A DNA stretch of 56,841 nucleotides. Source: Acidimicrobiaceae bacterium. Lineage in GTDB: Bacteria > Actinomycetota > Acidimicrobiia > Acidimicrobiales > Poriferisodalaceae. Positions 16,323-26,456 of the stretch are shown here, one piece after another (position 1 is the stretch's first letter; the number at the start of each line of letters is the position of its first letter). Below the pieces are notes generated by a model. That model had not been told where the DNA came from, did no database searches, and worked only from the letters and a program-made list of their open reading frames with translations. The stretch spans positions 1-56,841 of the forward strand of contig CAJJCB010000013.1 in NCBI GenBank assembly GCA_905182565.1, read 5' to 3'. A program made the translations under genes and the position numbers.

Positions 16323-16360
16323 AGTAGCTTTCGCTTTTGCGCACCAAAGCGAAAGCTACT
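16323..16360. other. Perfect 15-bp hairpin before the CxxC protein
   Basis: AGTAGCTTTCGCTTT at 16323-16337 pairs perfectly with AAAGCGAAAGCTACT at 16346-16360 over an 8-nt loop. No T-run follows on the plus strand. The hairpin ends seven bases before the candidate ATG at 16367, so it would stand in the leader of that gene or end the SBBP transcript without a U-tract. Confidence 0.6.
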
Positions 16361-16366
16361 CGATCA

Positions 16367-16717
16367 ATGGTCCATCGGGACGCTACGTTAGTTTCCATGG
16401 AAGGATTGTCTTGCCCAGCATGTGGCGAAGAGGAACTACTCAGCGGAGTACCTCATGCAGACATCATCGAGGTTAGCTGCGAGCCTTGCGGGCAGAAATG
16501 GCATCGCGACCCACATGCCCTTCCAAATTGCGATCGCTGCGATGGCAACGATATGGAAGGAGCGGTTAAAGCAGTCGTAGAAAAATCTCGAGGTAGTCAA
16601 CTTTCAATTGTCGCCACACAAGTTGTGTACCTGTGTCGCGACTGTGATGAAACAATTTTAGCGTCATACAGGATAGGAAGAAGCCCGTTAATGCCTGCTG
16701 AACTTCCAACTACCTAA
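16367..16717 (+). CDS. Four-CxxC zinc-ribbon-like protein, unknown
   Basis: A 116-residue protein with four paired-Cys knuckles: CPACGEEE, CEPCGQKWHRD, CDRCDGND and, near residue 94, CRDCDE. Two tandem zinc ribbons are the natural reading, which would suggest a nucleic-acid or protein-binding role. I do not recognise a named family. The start is uncertain: ATG 16367 (MVHRDATLV) or ATG 16397 (MEGLSCPACG) are both possible, and neither has a strong ribosome site. It converges with prfC, its stop being 14 bases from the prfC stop. Confidence 0.6.
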   Translation: MVHRDATLVSMEGLSCPACGEEELLSGVPHADIIEVSCEPCGQKWHRDPHALPNCDRCDGNDMEGAVKAVVEKSRGSQLSIVATQVVYLCRDCDETILASYRIGRSPLMPAELPTT

Positions 16718-16731
16718 ATGCTGGGTTAGGT

Positions 16732-18330
16732 CTAACTCGACCCGTCGCCTAACCATTCCTGTTCAGCTAGAACTCTTTCAAGCACTAGGTGATCTTTTTC
16801 ATTTTGTATTCGCTGTAAATAATATTCGTTCTCGAAAAGAGCAAGCAGCGCACCATCGCTTCTACCTAGAACGGTGGCTCCTGGGAGCCTACGAATCTCA
16901 ACTGCAGATTTTGCATCGGTTCTGCGAGCCACGTTAAATGGTGCATTTGTGAGTATGACCGGCGCGCCGAACTCATTCTCGAGTCGGTGCGTAGCTACTT
17001 CGAACTGCATCATTCCGACCGCTGCAAGCGTCGGCTCCACGTCACCAATGTCAGGATCACGAAGAACCTGAATTACTCCCTCTTCGTCTAACTGAATTAG
17101 ACCTCGTCTGAATTGCTTAAATCGGCTCGTGTCTGTCACACGAATACGTCGAAAAATTTCTGGTGCAAATAAAGGAATAGTAGGAAACTTTATTAGCTCC
17201 TCCCCATAAAGCGTATCCCCAACTCGAACATCCATTGCATTAACTAATGCAACCACGTCACCCGGCCACGCTTCTTCCACAGTTGAGCGGTCCGCCCCAA
17301 ACATGGTATGCGCATACTTAGTAGCAAAAGGCTTTCCTGTACGACTTTGCGTGACATTCATCCCTCGTTCGAATCGTCCGGAACATACCCGCACATATGC
17401 AATTCGGTCTCGGTGAGACTTATCGGTATTCGCCTGAACCTTAAAAGCAAACGCCGAGAATCCAGCATCAACTGGTTGCGGGACGTTATCAACATCCAAT
17501 CGTGAACTCGGAGCAGGCGCCAGATCGATAACAGCGTCAAGGAGTAGCCGGACTCCAAAGTTCGTCAACGCCGAGCCGAAGAAAACAGGCGTGACTTCTC
17601 CCGCCAAAAATCCTTTATGGTCCATCTCGCTGCCCAGAGCATCCAGAAGCTCAACTTCTTCTTTGGCCTCATCCCAACCTGTAACCGAGTCATCTAGGTC
17701 AGAAAGTTCTATCCGCTCTTCGAGTGATTCAGTAGCGCCACGAGCTGTTCGGTCATAGCGAATGAATTGTGAAGTGGAGCGATCTACGATCCCACGTAAA
17801 TTGCCAGGCACTCCAACGGGCCAGGACATCGGCATTGGCAGCAGCTGCAGCATGCTTTCAATCTCGTCAATTAGCTCCAACGGGGCTCTACCCGGACGGT
17901 CACACTTGTTTACAAAAGTTAGGATTGGAATTTCGCGTTGCCGGCACACTTCAAAAAGTTTTAAAGTCTGTGGCTCAATCCCTTTCGAGCCATCAATAAC
18001 CATAACCGCCGCGTCAGTAGCAGCAAGTACCCGGTAGGTGTCCTCGCTGAAGTCTCTATGACCTGGAGTATCCAACAGATTAACGACGCAATCTCTGTAA
18101 TCAAACTGAAGCGCAGTCGACGTTATAGATATGCCTCTTTTTTGTTCCAACTCCATCCAGTCTGAAGTTGCGGAACGTCTACCCGAGCGTGCTTTGACTG
18201 ACCCAGCTACTGCTATTGAGCCTGAATACAAAAGAAACTTTTCCGTCAAAGTCGTCTTACCTGCGTCAGGATGACTGATTATCGCGAAAGTTCGGCGGCG
18301 AGCAGCTTCCTCTCGAACTCGTTCAGACAT
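16732..18330 (-). CDS. prfC: Peptide chain release factor 3
   Basis: A 532-residue translational GTPase that recycles RF1/RF2 from the ribosome after peptide release. The G motifs are intact: SHPDAGKTTLTEK (residues 19-31), the switch-I region GISITSTALQFDY, DTPGHRDFSEDTYR and NKCDRPGR. The RF3-specific stretch RSGRRSATSDWMELEQKRGIS follows the P-loop, which separates it from EF-G. The ATG at 18330 gives the usual RF3 N-terminus and the normal length of about 530 residues; an upstream extension would be unlike the family. It is apparently monocistronic and diverges from the LLM oxidoreductase gene. Confidence 0.95.
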   Translation of the reverse strand: MSERVREEAARRRTFAIISHPDAGKTTLTEKFLLYSGSIAVAGSVKARSGRRSATSDWMELEQKRGISITSTALQFDYRDCVVNLLDTPGHRDFSEDTYRVLAATDAAVMVIDGSKGIEPQTLKLFEVCRQREIPILTFVNKCDRPGRAPLELIDEIESMLQLLPMPMSWPVGVPGNLRGIVDRSTSQFIRYDRTARGATESLEERIELSDLDDSVTGWDEAKEEVELLDALGSEMDHKGFLAGEVTPVFFGSALTNFGVRLLLDAVIDLAPAPSSRLDVDNVPQPVDAGFSAFAFKVQANTDKSHRDRIAYVRVCSGRFERGMNVTQSRTGKPFATKYAHTMFGADRSTVEEAWPGDVVALVNAMDVRVGDTLYGEELIKFPTIPLFAPEIFRRIRVTDTSRFKQFRRGLIQLDEEGVIQVLRDPDIGDVEPTLAAVGMMQFEVATHRLENEFGAPVILTNAPFNVARRTDAKSAVEIRRLPGATVLGRSDGALLALFENEYYLQRIQNEKDHLVLERVLAEQEWLGDGSS

Positions 18331-18492
18331 ACTCACTGAGTCGATCGTAGAAGAACGATGAGCGAACAGCACCCTCTTGGTAAGACTTAGCAGAAACCCT
18401 TTTAGAACAAAAACTAAAATTAGCTGGGCTTTTGGTGCGATTCAGATGGCAAGATATGCCCTAGATAGAACACATCGTCGCAGGGAGACCCC

Positions 18493-19545
18493 ATGAAATT
18501 AGCAACTGGAGCCGGGTATTGGGCCGCTGGACCACCTAAAGATGCTCTCGAAACTCTGATGAAAGCCGAAGAGCTAGGGTTTCATTCATTTTGGACTGCC
18601 GAGGCTTACGGATCAGATGCTTTAACTCCCTTAGCCTGGTGGGGAAGCAACACAAAAACTATCCAATTGGGCACAGGAATCATTCAGATGTCAGCTCGGA
18701 CCCCGGCCGCAACCGCTATGGCAGCTATCACTATGGACCATCTCAGCGACGGGCGATTCATTTTGGGGTTGGGAGTAAGCGGCCCTCAAGTTGTCGAGGG
18801 TTGGTACGGCCAGCCCTACCCGAAGCCGCTGGCAAGAACAAGGGAGTACATCCATATCGTCCGAGAGATTTGCGATCGAGAAAAACCGGTCGAATTCATT
18901 GGCGACCATTACCAGATGCCATTCCCGGGTGGGCTCGGACTAGGCAAGCCTCTCAAATCAACTGTCCATCCACTCCGTAAAACAATTCCGATTTATCTCG
19001 GAGCGGAGGGCCCAAAGAACGTTGCTCTCGCTGGAGAGCTATGCGACGGTTGGCTTCCATTATTTTTCGCTCCAAAAGACAACCATTTCTACGCTGATTC
19101 CCTCAACGAAGGATTCGCTGCTGCGGGCAAGCCTCGAATTGGATCTGATGGTAAAATCCCTGACAGTAACGACTTCGAGGTCGTATGTCCGGTAAGCATC
19201 GTTCCAGATAATGACATAGAGAAGGCAGCTGACAAAGTCCGACCCATGCTCGCCCTATATATGGGTGGTATGGGCGCTAAGGGAGCGAATTTTCACTACG
19301 ACGTTTTTTGTCGAATGGGATATCAAGGTGTCGCCGATCAGGTTCAAGAACTTTATTTGCAAGGAAAAAAAGCTGAAGCTTCGGCAGCTATTCCCCTAGC
19401 ATTGGTGGAAGAAGTGGCTCTGGTTGGTCCTCTCGGCAAGATCACAGAAGATTTAACAAAATGGGAAGATACAGTCGTGACAACTCTTCAAGTAAGCGGC
19501 TCTCCTGCTCTACTCGAAACAATCGCTGAGGTAGTACTTTCATGA
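18493..19545 (+). CDS. LLM-class F420-dependent oxidoreductase
   Basis: A 350-residue luciferase-like (TIM-barrel) oxidoreductase. HSFWTAEAYGSDALTPLAWWG and LGTGIIQMSARTPAATAMAAITMDHLSDGRFILGLGVSGPQVVEGWYG are the typical coenzyme F420 contacts of mycobacterial LLM F420-dependent enzymes (TIGR03559-like). The substrate is unknown. A GGGAG site precedes the ATG. Its stop overlaps the start of the thiolase-like gene (ATGA), so the two are translationally coupled and likely act in the same lipid or sterol-type pathway. Confidence 0.88.
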   Translation: MKLATGAGYWAAGPPKDALETLMKAEELGFHSFWTAEAYGSDALTPLAWWGSNTKTIQLGTGIIQMSARTPAATAMAAITMDHLSDGRFILGLGVSGPQVVEGWYGQPYPKPLARTREYIHIVREICDREKPVEFIGDHYQMPFPGGLGLGKPLKSTVHPLRKTIPIYLGAEGPKNVALAGELCDGWLPLFFAPKDNHFYADSLNEGFAAAGKPRIGSDGKIPDSNDFEVVCPVSIVPDNDIEKAADKVRPMLALYMGGMGAKGANFHYDVFCRMGYQGVADQVQELYLQGKKAEASAAIPLALVEEVALVGPLGKITEDLTKWEDTVVTTLQVSGSPALLETIAEVVLS

Positions 19546-21014
19546 ATTCAATTAATCCTCGAACTCCCGTCTTGGTAGGAGCAGGTCAATTTCTCCAAAA
19601 GCCCGATAATCCTGTAGATGCAATCGAGCCGGTTTCCATGATGCAAGCAGCGCTCGAAGCTGCCGCTAAAGACGCTGGGGCAGCTTCGCTTCTCAGCGAT
19701 GCGACTCATACCTGGATCGTTAAAGGAGCATGGCCGTATCCCGATCCGGGCGGCCTTCTACGCGATAGATTCAGAAACAATAGCCAGACTGGACTATCAA
19801 CTGACGGAGGGAACACACCGCAATCGCTTGTAAACAAAGCATGTGTTCGAATCATTAATGGAGAAGCAAACATAGTTCTTATAGCTGGCGCTGAAGGTAT
19901 TTGGAGCCGCCGGAGAGCGAAACGGGCCGGTGAACGCATCGCCTACACCGACCAATCACCCACTTCACCAGATGAAACTCTTGGCAAAGACGTAACCATG
20001 AGTCATGAAGTGGAGCTCGAACGTGGTTTTGCAATGCCCATAAATTTTTATCCCATATTTGAGTCAGCCTTCAGAGCATCACGCGGCGAGTCAATAGAAA
20101 ACCACAGAAACCGAATCAGTAAGCTTTGGGCTACTTTCAACAAAGTTGCTGTCAGCAACCCCTATTCATGGGTTCGCACCCCAATGACGGCTGAAGAGAT
20201 AAAACAACCAGATAACGGCAATCGACTTGTCGGTTTTCCCTACACCAAAGCCATGAACTCGAACTGGGACTTGGATCAGGCGGCGGCTCTTATCTTGTGC
20301 TCAGCTGAAGCAGCAGAGGCAGCAGGTGTTCCTAAAGATCGATGGCTTTTCCCTCATGCGGGTACCGACGGCGCTGACACCAACTTCGTTTCAAACAGGC
20401 AGGACCTATTCTCGTCGCCAGCGATCAGGGTCGCTGGAAATCGCGTCCTCGAACTAGCGGGAGTAACAGCGAACTCGGTGGACCACGTCGATCTCTATAG
20501 CTGTTTTCCATCTGCTGTGCAGATCGCAGCTACTGAGATCGGATTAGACCTCGAGAAGCAGCTGACACAAACTGGGGGTCTAACTTTTGCAGGTGGTCCG
20601 CTCAACAACTACGTCACCCACTCCATCGCTACCATGGCAAATGTGCTGCGTAACGACCCAGGAAGCGTCGGCCTTTGCTCAGCGAACGGCGGGTACATAA
20701 CAAAACATGCTTTTGGGGTTTACAGCACAACGCCCCCCTCTAAAGACTTCCAGCATGAAGACTGCCAAAACGAGATTGACACTTTCCCGACTAAGCAACT
20801 AGATGCCGAATACGTCGGCCCAGCCACCATCGAGGCCTACACGGTTATGCACGGCACATCGGGTCCAGAAGTTGGACTTGCTGCCTTATTGACACCGAAC
20901 GGTAGGCAATGGGCTCAAACCACTAACTCTGATCTGATGGAAGCGATGATGAAATCTGAGCACGTCGGTCTGGCTGTGGAAGTTACGTCAGACTTCCAGT
21001 TTCATTTAATTTAA
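19542..21014 (+). CDS. Acetyl-CoA acetyltransferase-like (thiolase-fold) protein
   Basis: A 490-residue thiolase-superfamily member of the SCP-x/lipid-transfer type found in Actinobacteria. It has TPVLVGAGQF at the start, GGNTPQSLVNKACVRIINGEANIVLIAGAEG, and near the end GPLNNYVTHSIATMANVLR and CSANGGYITKHAFGVYST. I do not see an obvious nucleophilic Cys at the usual N-terminal position, so it may be a non-canonical thiolase or an aldol-lyase-like partner. It overlaps the LLM gene by four bases. The likely pathway is acyl-CoA side-chain metabolism. Confidence 0.83.
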   Translation: MNSINPRTPVLVGAGQFLQKPDNPVDAIEPVSMMQAALEAAAKDAGAASLLSDATHTWIVKGAWPYPDPGGLLRDRFRNNSQTGLSTDGGNTPQSLVNKACVRIINGEANIVLIAGAEGIWSRRRAKRAGERIAYTDQSPTSPDETLGKDVTMSHEVELERGFAMPINFYPIFESAFRASRGESIENHRNRISKLWATFNKVAVSNPYSWVRTPMTAEEIKQPDNGNRLVGFPYTKAMNSNWDLDQAAALILCSAEAAEAAGVPKDRWLFPHAGTDGADTNFVSNRQDLFSSPAIRVAGNRVLELAGVTANSVDHVDLYSCFPSAVQIAATEIGLDLEKQLTQTGGLTFAGGPLNNYVTHSIATMANVLRNDPGSVGLCSANGGYITKHAFGVYSTTPPSKDFQHEDCQNEIDTFPTKQLDAEYVGPATIEAYTVMHGTSGPEVGLAALLTPNGRQWAQTTNSDLMEAMMKSEHVGLAVEVTSDFQFHLI

Positions 21015-21082
21015 CGAGGAGCAACACTAATCCTTTGCATAGGTCCGCCACCTGAACCGATTCATTACCTATTCTCATCTAT

Positions 21083-22006
21083 GTGCAAACGGCGCTGATC
21101 GAACTGAGCAGTAACAGCTTTCGTTTAACCGTGTCTGATGGTATCCATAACGTTCTTCAACGGAATCATCATTTGGGTTTAGCAGCAAGCGTGAGCGTGA
21201 ACGGAGCCTTTACTCGATCAGACATTGATGAGGCCACTTTCGTAGCTAAGGAATTAGCCTACGTCGCCGAAAATTTTGGGTATGACCAAATAATGGTTGT
21301 TGCTACCGAGGCATTCCGTCTCGCTTCCAATGGAGAAAACGTTGCTGAACGCATCTCCCTTTCCATAGGCCACGAAGTGAGGATTCTGTCAGAGGTCGAA
21401 GAGACTAGCTTGGCCTGGGAAGCGGTTTCATCAGAATTTCCAGTTCATTCAAACATTGCTATGGCAGATCTCGGTGGGGGCAGCCTGGGCTTGGCTTTCG
21501 GACCGACTAATTCAAATAAGCCCCAACAACAATCCTCACACCGGCTTGGTGTTAGTTTGTTAAGCCCTCGGACTCTCAAAAATGGAATTCTTAGTTCCGA
21601 TACTCGGATAAGGCTCGAACACCACATCGCTAGCGAGCTTCGGCCTGCAATACAAAAATCCAAAAGCCAGCTTCCTTTGCCAACTATTTTAGTTGGTGGC
21701 GCTGCACGAGGCATTGCTCAGCTCATTTATGTGTCGCGACGAGCCGAACTACCTGACACAGCGCATGGATTCGTTATCGATTGCTCAGATTTAGGGCATC
21801 TAATCAACCGTCTTTCAAAGTTCCCTTTGGCTTCTCGTCTAGCCATGCCGGGCATGAAGGAGCGGCGTGCGGAAGCTATGCCACTTGCTGCCACTATTCT
21901 TCGACAGTTGCTCCGGTCTCTCGAAGTTCACGAAGCAGTAGTTTCCACTTCGGGCCTACGAGAAGGAATCCTTCAGCGCTTAACGGCTGTTCGCAAAGCC
22001 GCATAA
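21083..22006 (+). CDS. Ppx/GppA-family exopolyphosphatase
   Basis: A 307-residue ASKHA-fold phosphatase similar in length to the short Ppx-type proteins of Actinobacteria. IELSSNSFRLTV corresponds to the DxGSNS-like phosphate-1 motif, VVATEAFRLASNG to the middle motif, and MADLGGGSLGLAF to phosphate-2; ILVGGAARG is the adenosine-type motif. The N-terminal Asp of DxGSNS is replaced by Glu-Leu-Ser, a deviation worth noting. Such proteins degrade polyphosphate or (p)ppGpp. The GTG at 21083 lies seven bases after TATTCT, consistent with leaderless translation. It is followed by the leucine leader region. Confidence 0.8.
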   Translation: MQTALIELSSNSFRLTVSDGIHNVLQRNHHLGLAASVSVNGAFTRSDIDEATFVAKELAYVAENFGYDQIMVVATEAFRLASNGENVAERISLSIGHEVRILSEVEETSLAWEAVSSEFPVHSNIAMADLGGGSLGLAFGPTNSNKPQQQSSHRLGVSLLSPRTLKNGILSSDTRIRLEHHIASELRPAIQKSKSQLPLPTILVGGAARGIAQLIYVSRRAELPDTAHGFVIDCSDLGHLINRLSKFPLASRLAMPGMKERRAEAMPLAATILRQLLRSLEVHEAVVSTSGLREGILQRLTAVRKAA

Positions 22007-22048
22007 GTATTTTTTCGAACTCACAGGTCTAAAACTAGAATGGTCTAA

Positions 22049-22077
22049 TTGACAGATTCTGTCGATTGTTCTCATAT
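22049..22077 (+). promoter_or_regulatory. Candidate promoter for the leuL-leuA transcript
   Basis: TTGACA at 22049-22054 is followed after 17 bases by TCATAT. An alternative -10, TATCTT at 22084-22089, lies exactly seven bases before the leader GTG and would give a leaderless leader-peptide mRNA. Either fits; transcript mapping would decide. Confidence 0.45.
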
Positions 22078-22096
22078 CAGTGGTATCTTTGAAGTT

Positions 22097-22135
22097 GTGA
22101 CCGGATCATTTAACGGATTGCTTCTTCTTAGATAG
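22097..22135 (+). CDS. leuL: leuA leader peptide
   Basis: The 12-residue ORF GTG-to-TAG reads MTGSFNGLLLLR. It contains four consecutive Leu codons (TTG CTT CTT CTT) and stands directly before a hairpin and a terminator upstream of 2-isopropylmalate synthase. This is the arrangement of leucine transcription attenuators known in corynebacteria, streptomycetes and enterobacteria: ribosome stalling at Leu codons when charged tRNA-Leu is scarce favours an antiterminator. TATCTT seven bases upstream suggests a leaderless start. Confidence 0.8.
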   Translation: MTGSFNGLLLLR

Positions 22136-22213
22136 GCGAGGGCCACTATATGGCAGCCCTCGCCGAACCTCCTGCGCCTTTGGGCCGGGAGGTTCTTCTG
22201 CTTTTACAAGCAG
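22135..22213 (+). promoter_or_regulatory. Leucine-responsive transcription attenuator
   Basis: Hairpin 1 pairs GGCGAGGGC (22135-22143) with GCCCTCGCC (22156-22164), starting inside the leader stop codon. Hairpin 2 pairs GAACCTCC (22165-22172) with GGAGGTTC (22188-22195) and runs into a T-rich segment TTCTGCTTTT; it is the likely terminator. A third small stem CTGCTT/AAGCAG sits at 22198-22213. An antiterminator pairing would have to be computed; I see no long alternative pairing by eye. Confidence 0.7.
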
Positions 22214-22219
22214 ATATAG

Positions 22220-23962
<1,743 letters not shown>

Positions 23963-23995
23963 ACATCTTCTTAGCTGGCTCTCCCCTAGGACTAC

Positions 23996-24742
23996 ATGGC
24001 TCTTCGCACATTCGCTGACGGTTCCCTTTTCGGTGCCCGCTTTGGGACTGAGACTCCGCGAGTTCTCGCACTGCATGGATGGGGCAGAACGCACAAGGAC
24101 TTTGAGCCTGTTCTAACTGGATTAGACGCGTTGTCTATTGACCTCCCTGGATTCGGCGCATCGCCAGCTCCGACTGATTCAGGCGGAGCCTCAATGTATG
24201 CCAAGCTGATTGAACCGGTGTTAGACGAATGCCATCTCCCTGTGGTTGTAGTCGGCCATAGCTTCGGAGGTCGAGTAGCTGTGCATCTCAACGAGCGAAG
24301 ACCAGATGCAATTGCAGGACTGGTACTCACCGGGGTCCCACTTCTTCACAAAGCGCATGACCATGGGAAAGTGGCTTATCAATACCGGGTAGGCAAATGG
24401 TTAAACCGTCTCAAATTAGTCAACGATGACTTCGTTGAAAACCTAAAGAACAAATACGGCAGCGCAGATTACAGAGCGGCAGAGGGCGTCATGAGAGACA
24501 TCCTTGTCACATGTGTCAATGAGTCATACGGCGAAGAACTCAAAAAAATACTTTGCCCTGTTGATTTGATCTGGGGTGATGGCGATACTGCCGTGCCTCC
24601 AGAAATAGCAGCTAGAGCAGAAGCGCTAATCAACGATGTTCGTTTGACGATCCTAGGCAACGTCGATCACTTTGTCCCGACTATGGCACCCTTGGCACTT
24701 AAAGAAACTATACAGCTACAGCTAGCAGCCTTAGATGACTAA
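23996..24742 (+). CDS. Alpha/beta-fold hydrolase
   Basis: A 248-residue hydrolase. LALHGWGRTHKDF gives the HG oxyanion region, VVGHSFGGRVA the Ser nucleophile elbow, LIWGDGDTAVPPE the acid and LGNVDHFVPTMAP the catalytic His. An AGGA site lies just before the ATG. Its stop overlaps the start of the MurF-like gene by eight bases, so the two are translationally coupled; this suggests a role in envelope precursor trimming or detoxification rather than general catabolism. The substrate is unknown. Confidence 0.85.
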   Translation: MALRTFADGSLFGARFGTETPRVLALHGWGRTHKDFEPVLTGLDALSIDLPGFGASPAPTDSGGASMYAKLIEPVLDECHLPVVVVGHSFGGRVAVHLNERRPDAIAGLVLTGVPLLHKAHDHGKVAYQYRVGKWLNRLKLVNDDFVENLKNKYGSADYRAAEGVMRDILVTCVNESYGEELKKILCPVDLIWGDGDTAVPPEIAARAEALINDVRLTILGNVDHFVPTMAPLALKETIQLQLAALDD

Positions 24743-26252
24743 TTTTATCTACCTTGCAGTTGGCCTAGCCGCAATTTTTATTTCTTCGTTGCGTTGGCTT
24801 CGAGTTGCTCAACGGGAACACTACTTGCCAAGATCGACCTGCACGTTCGCTCTGCGCTGGTGGCGATCTGACCGCGAGAACATGGCGATATTCGTCATCG
24901 GCTTTGGGGCTTTGTTGCTCTCGTTAATCTCCGCTTCTGGGCTCTTAGTTACCGCCTTTGCTGCCCTTATCGCTCCCCGAGGGCTCACAATTCGAGGACG
25001 CACTAGCAAGCTGGCTTGGACACGCCGTCTCAAGACGGTGATGGTCACGTCCACCTTTTGCATCGCGTCAGTTATTGTCGCTGCAAGTTTTGCTGATTAC
25101 GGTCCTCATGCTGCTGTCGCTGCGGCTCTTTTGCTACCTGCGTTTGTCGACCTTGCCCTATGGATTTTGATGCCGATCGAAAGTGCTCTTGCGGACAAGT
25201 ACGTCAAAGAAGCGAGTAACACCCTCAACCGAGTCAATCCCATTCGAGTTGCTGTTACCGGTTCTTACGGGAAAACAACAATCAAAGGTTACGTGTACCA
25301 TCTTGTTGCTACCACCAAGAGCGTCATCGCAAGTCCTGCTAGTTTCAATAATTCAGCTGGACTATCACGAGCGGTTAACGAGAATTTCTCCTCTGCCACC
25401 GAGGTATTTGTAGCCGAAATGGGAGCCTATGGGCCGGGTGAGATTAGAGCTTTGTGCGAATGGGTAAAACCATCTATTTCGATACTTGCCTCCATCGGAC
25501 CTGTTCATTTAGAACGATTCGGAAGCCTCGACAACACAGTAAAATCTAAAGCCGAGATTTTTGAGAATAGTGATATCGCTATAATCAACATTGATGCTTA
25601 CGGCCTGGAATCTGTAGCAACTGGTTTGAGTGAATCGGGATCCAAGGTTATTCGATGTTCTGCATTTGATAAGTCCGCCGATGTCTGTGTACTCGCCACG
25701 GGTAATGGATTAGACATCTTACTAAACGGTGAGCTTCTATTATCTGCTCTTAAGTTCGATGGTGCTCCAACTAATATTGCTTGCTCTGTTGCCACAGCCC
25801 ATGCCCTTGGCGTTGAGCTCGCAACGATTGCGCAACTTTTACCAACTCTTCCAGTGGCTGAACATCGTAAGCAGATCGACGTAAGTCCCAGTGGGGTAAC
25901 TGTCATAGATGACACCTACAACAGCAATCCTGCAGGAGCTAACGCTGCGCTAGAAACCTTGAGCTCGTTGGATGCAGCACGCAAAGTTCTCGTTACTCCC
26001 GGCATGGTCGAATTGGGAAAACTGCAAGGAATTGAGAATCGTAAGTTCGGCGAAAGCGCTGCCCAGATTGTCGATGACTTCCTCGTTGTCGGTCGAACTA
26101 ATCGCGCTGCTCTTGAGATGGGCGCTCGTGCGGGCAATGCTCGACTTTTACATATGGAAACTCGCAACGAAGCTGTGGCATGGGTTCGTAATACATTAGT
26201 TGCCGGTGACGCTGTTCTCTACGAAAATGATCTTCCGGATCACTATTTCTAA
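24735..26252 (+). CDS. MurF-like Mur ligase with N-terminal membrane domain
   Basis: A 505-residue protein. The first ~160 residues contain about four hydrophobic helices (for example NFIYLAVGLAAIFISSLRW and IFVIGFGALLLSLISASG), followed by a complete Mur ligase: VAVTGSYGKTTIKG as the P-loop near residue 175, the central NNSAG and AEMGAYGPGEIR motifs, and C-terminal VIDDTYNSNPAGANAAL, which is the MurF hallmark. MurF adds D-Ala-D-Ala to UDP-MurNAc-tripeptide. The membrane part is not in standard MurF, so it may act on a membrane-bound or alternative acceptor. Coupled to the upstream hydrolase and followed by a Ddl-like ligase. Confidence 0.85.
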   Translation: MTNFIYLAVGLAAIFISSLRWLRVAQREHYLPRSTCTFALRWWRSDRENMAIFVIGFGALLLSLISASGLLVTAFAALIAPRGLTIRGRTSKLAWTRRLKTVMVTSTFCIASVIVAASFADYGPHAAVAAALLLPAFVDLALWILMPIESALADKYVKEASNTLNRVNPIRVAVTGSYGKTTIKGYVYHLVATTKSVIASPASFNNSAGLSRAVNENFSSATEVFVAEMGAYGPGEIRALCEWVKPSISILASIGPVHLERFGSLDNTVKSKAEIFENSDIAIINIDAYGLESVATGLSESGSKVIRCSAFDKSADVCVLATGNGLDILLNGELLLSALKFDGAPTNIACSVATAHALGVELATIAQLLPTLPVAEHRKQIDVSPSGVTVIDDTYNSNPAGANAALETLSSLDAARKVLVTPGMVELGKLQGIENRKFGESAAQIVDDFLVVGRTNRAALEMGARAGNARLLHMETRNEAVAWVRNTLVAGDAVLYENDLPDHYF

Positions 26253-26456
26253 GCTCACTCGCCGCAGGAACCCCCAATTGCTGCCGGTTGAAATACTCAT
26301 ACTTTTTTGCAGTCGTTAACTGATTCTCAATCATTAGCGATCAAGTTCGAGCTTCCACCCATTAGCTCTAGATCCAAAGAAATTACAAGAAAGACCCATG
26401 AACGAGCTTTTAGCCGTGACATCGATAGCGAAGCCATCTACCGTTAATTTGAGATT

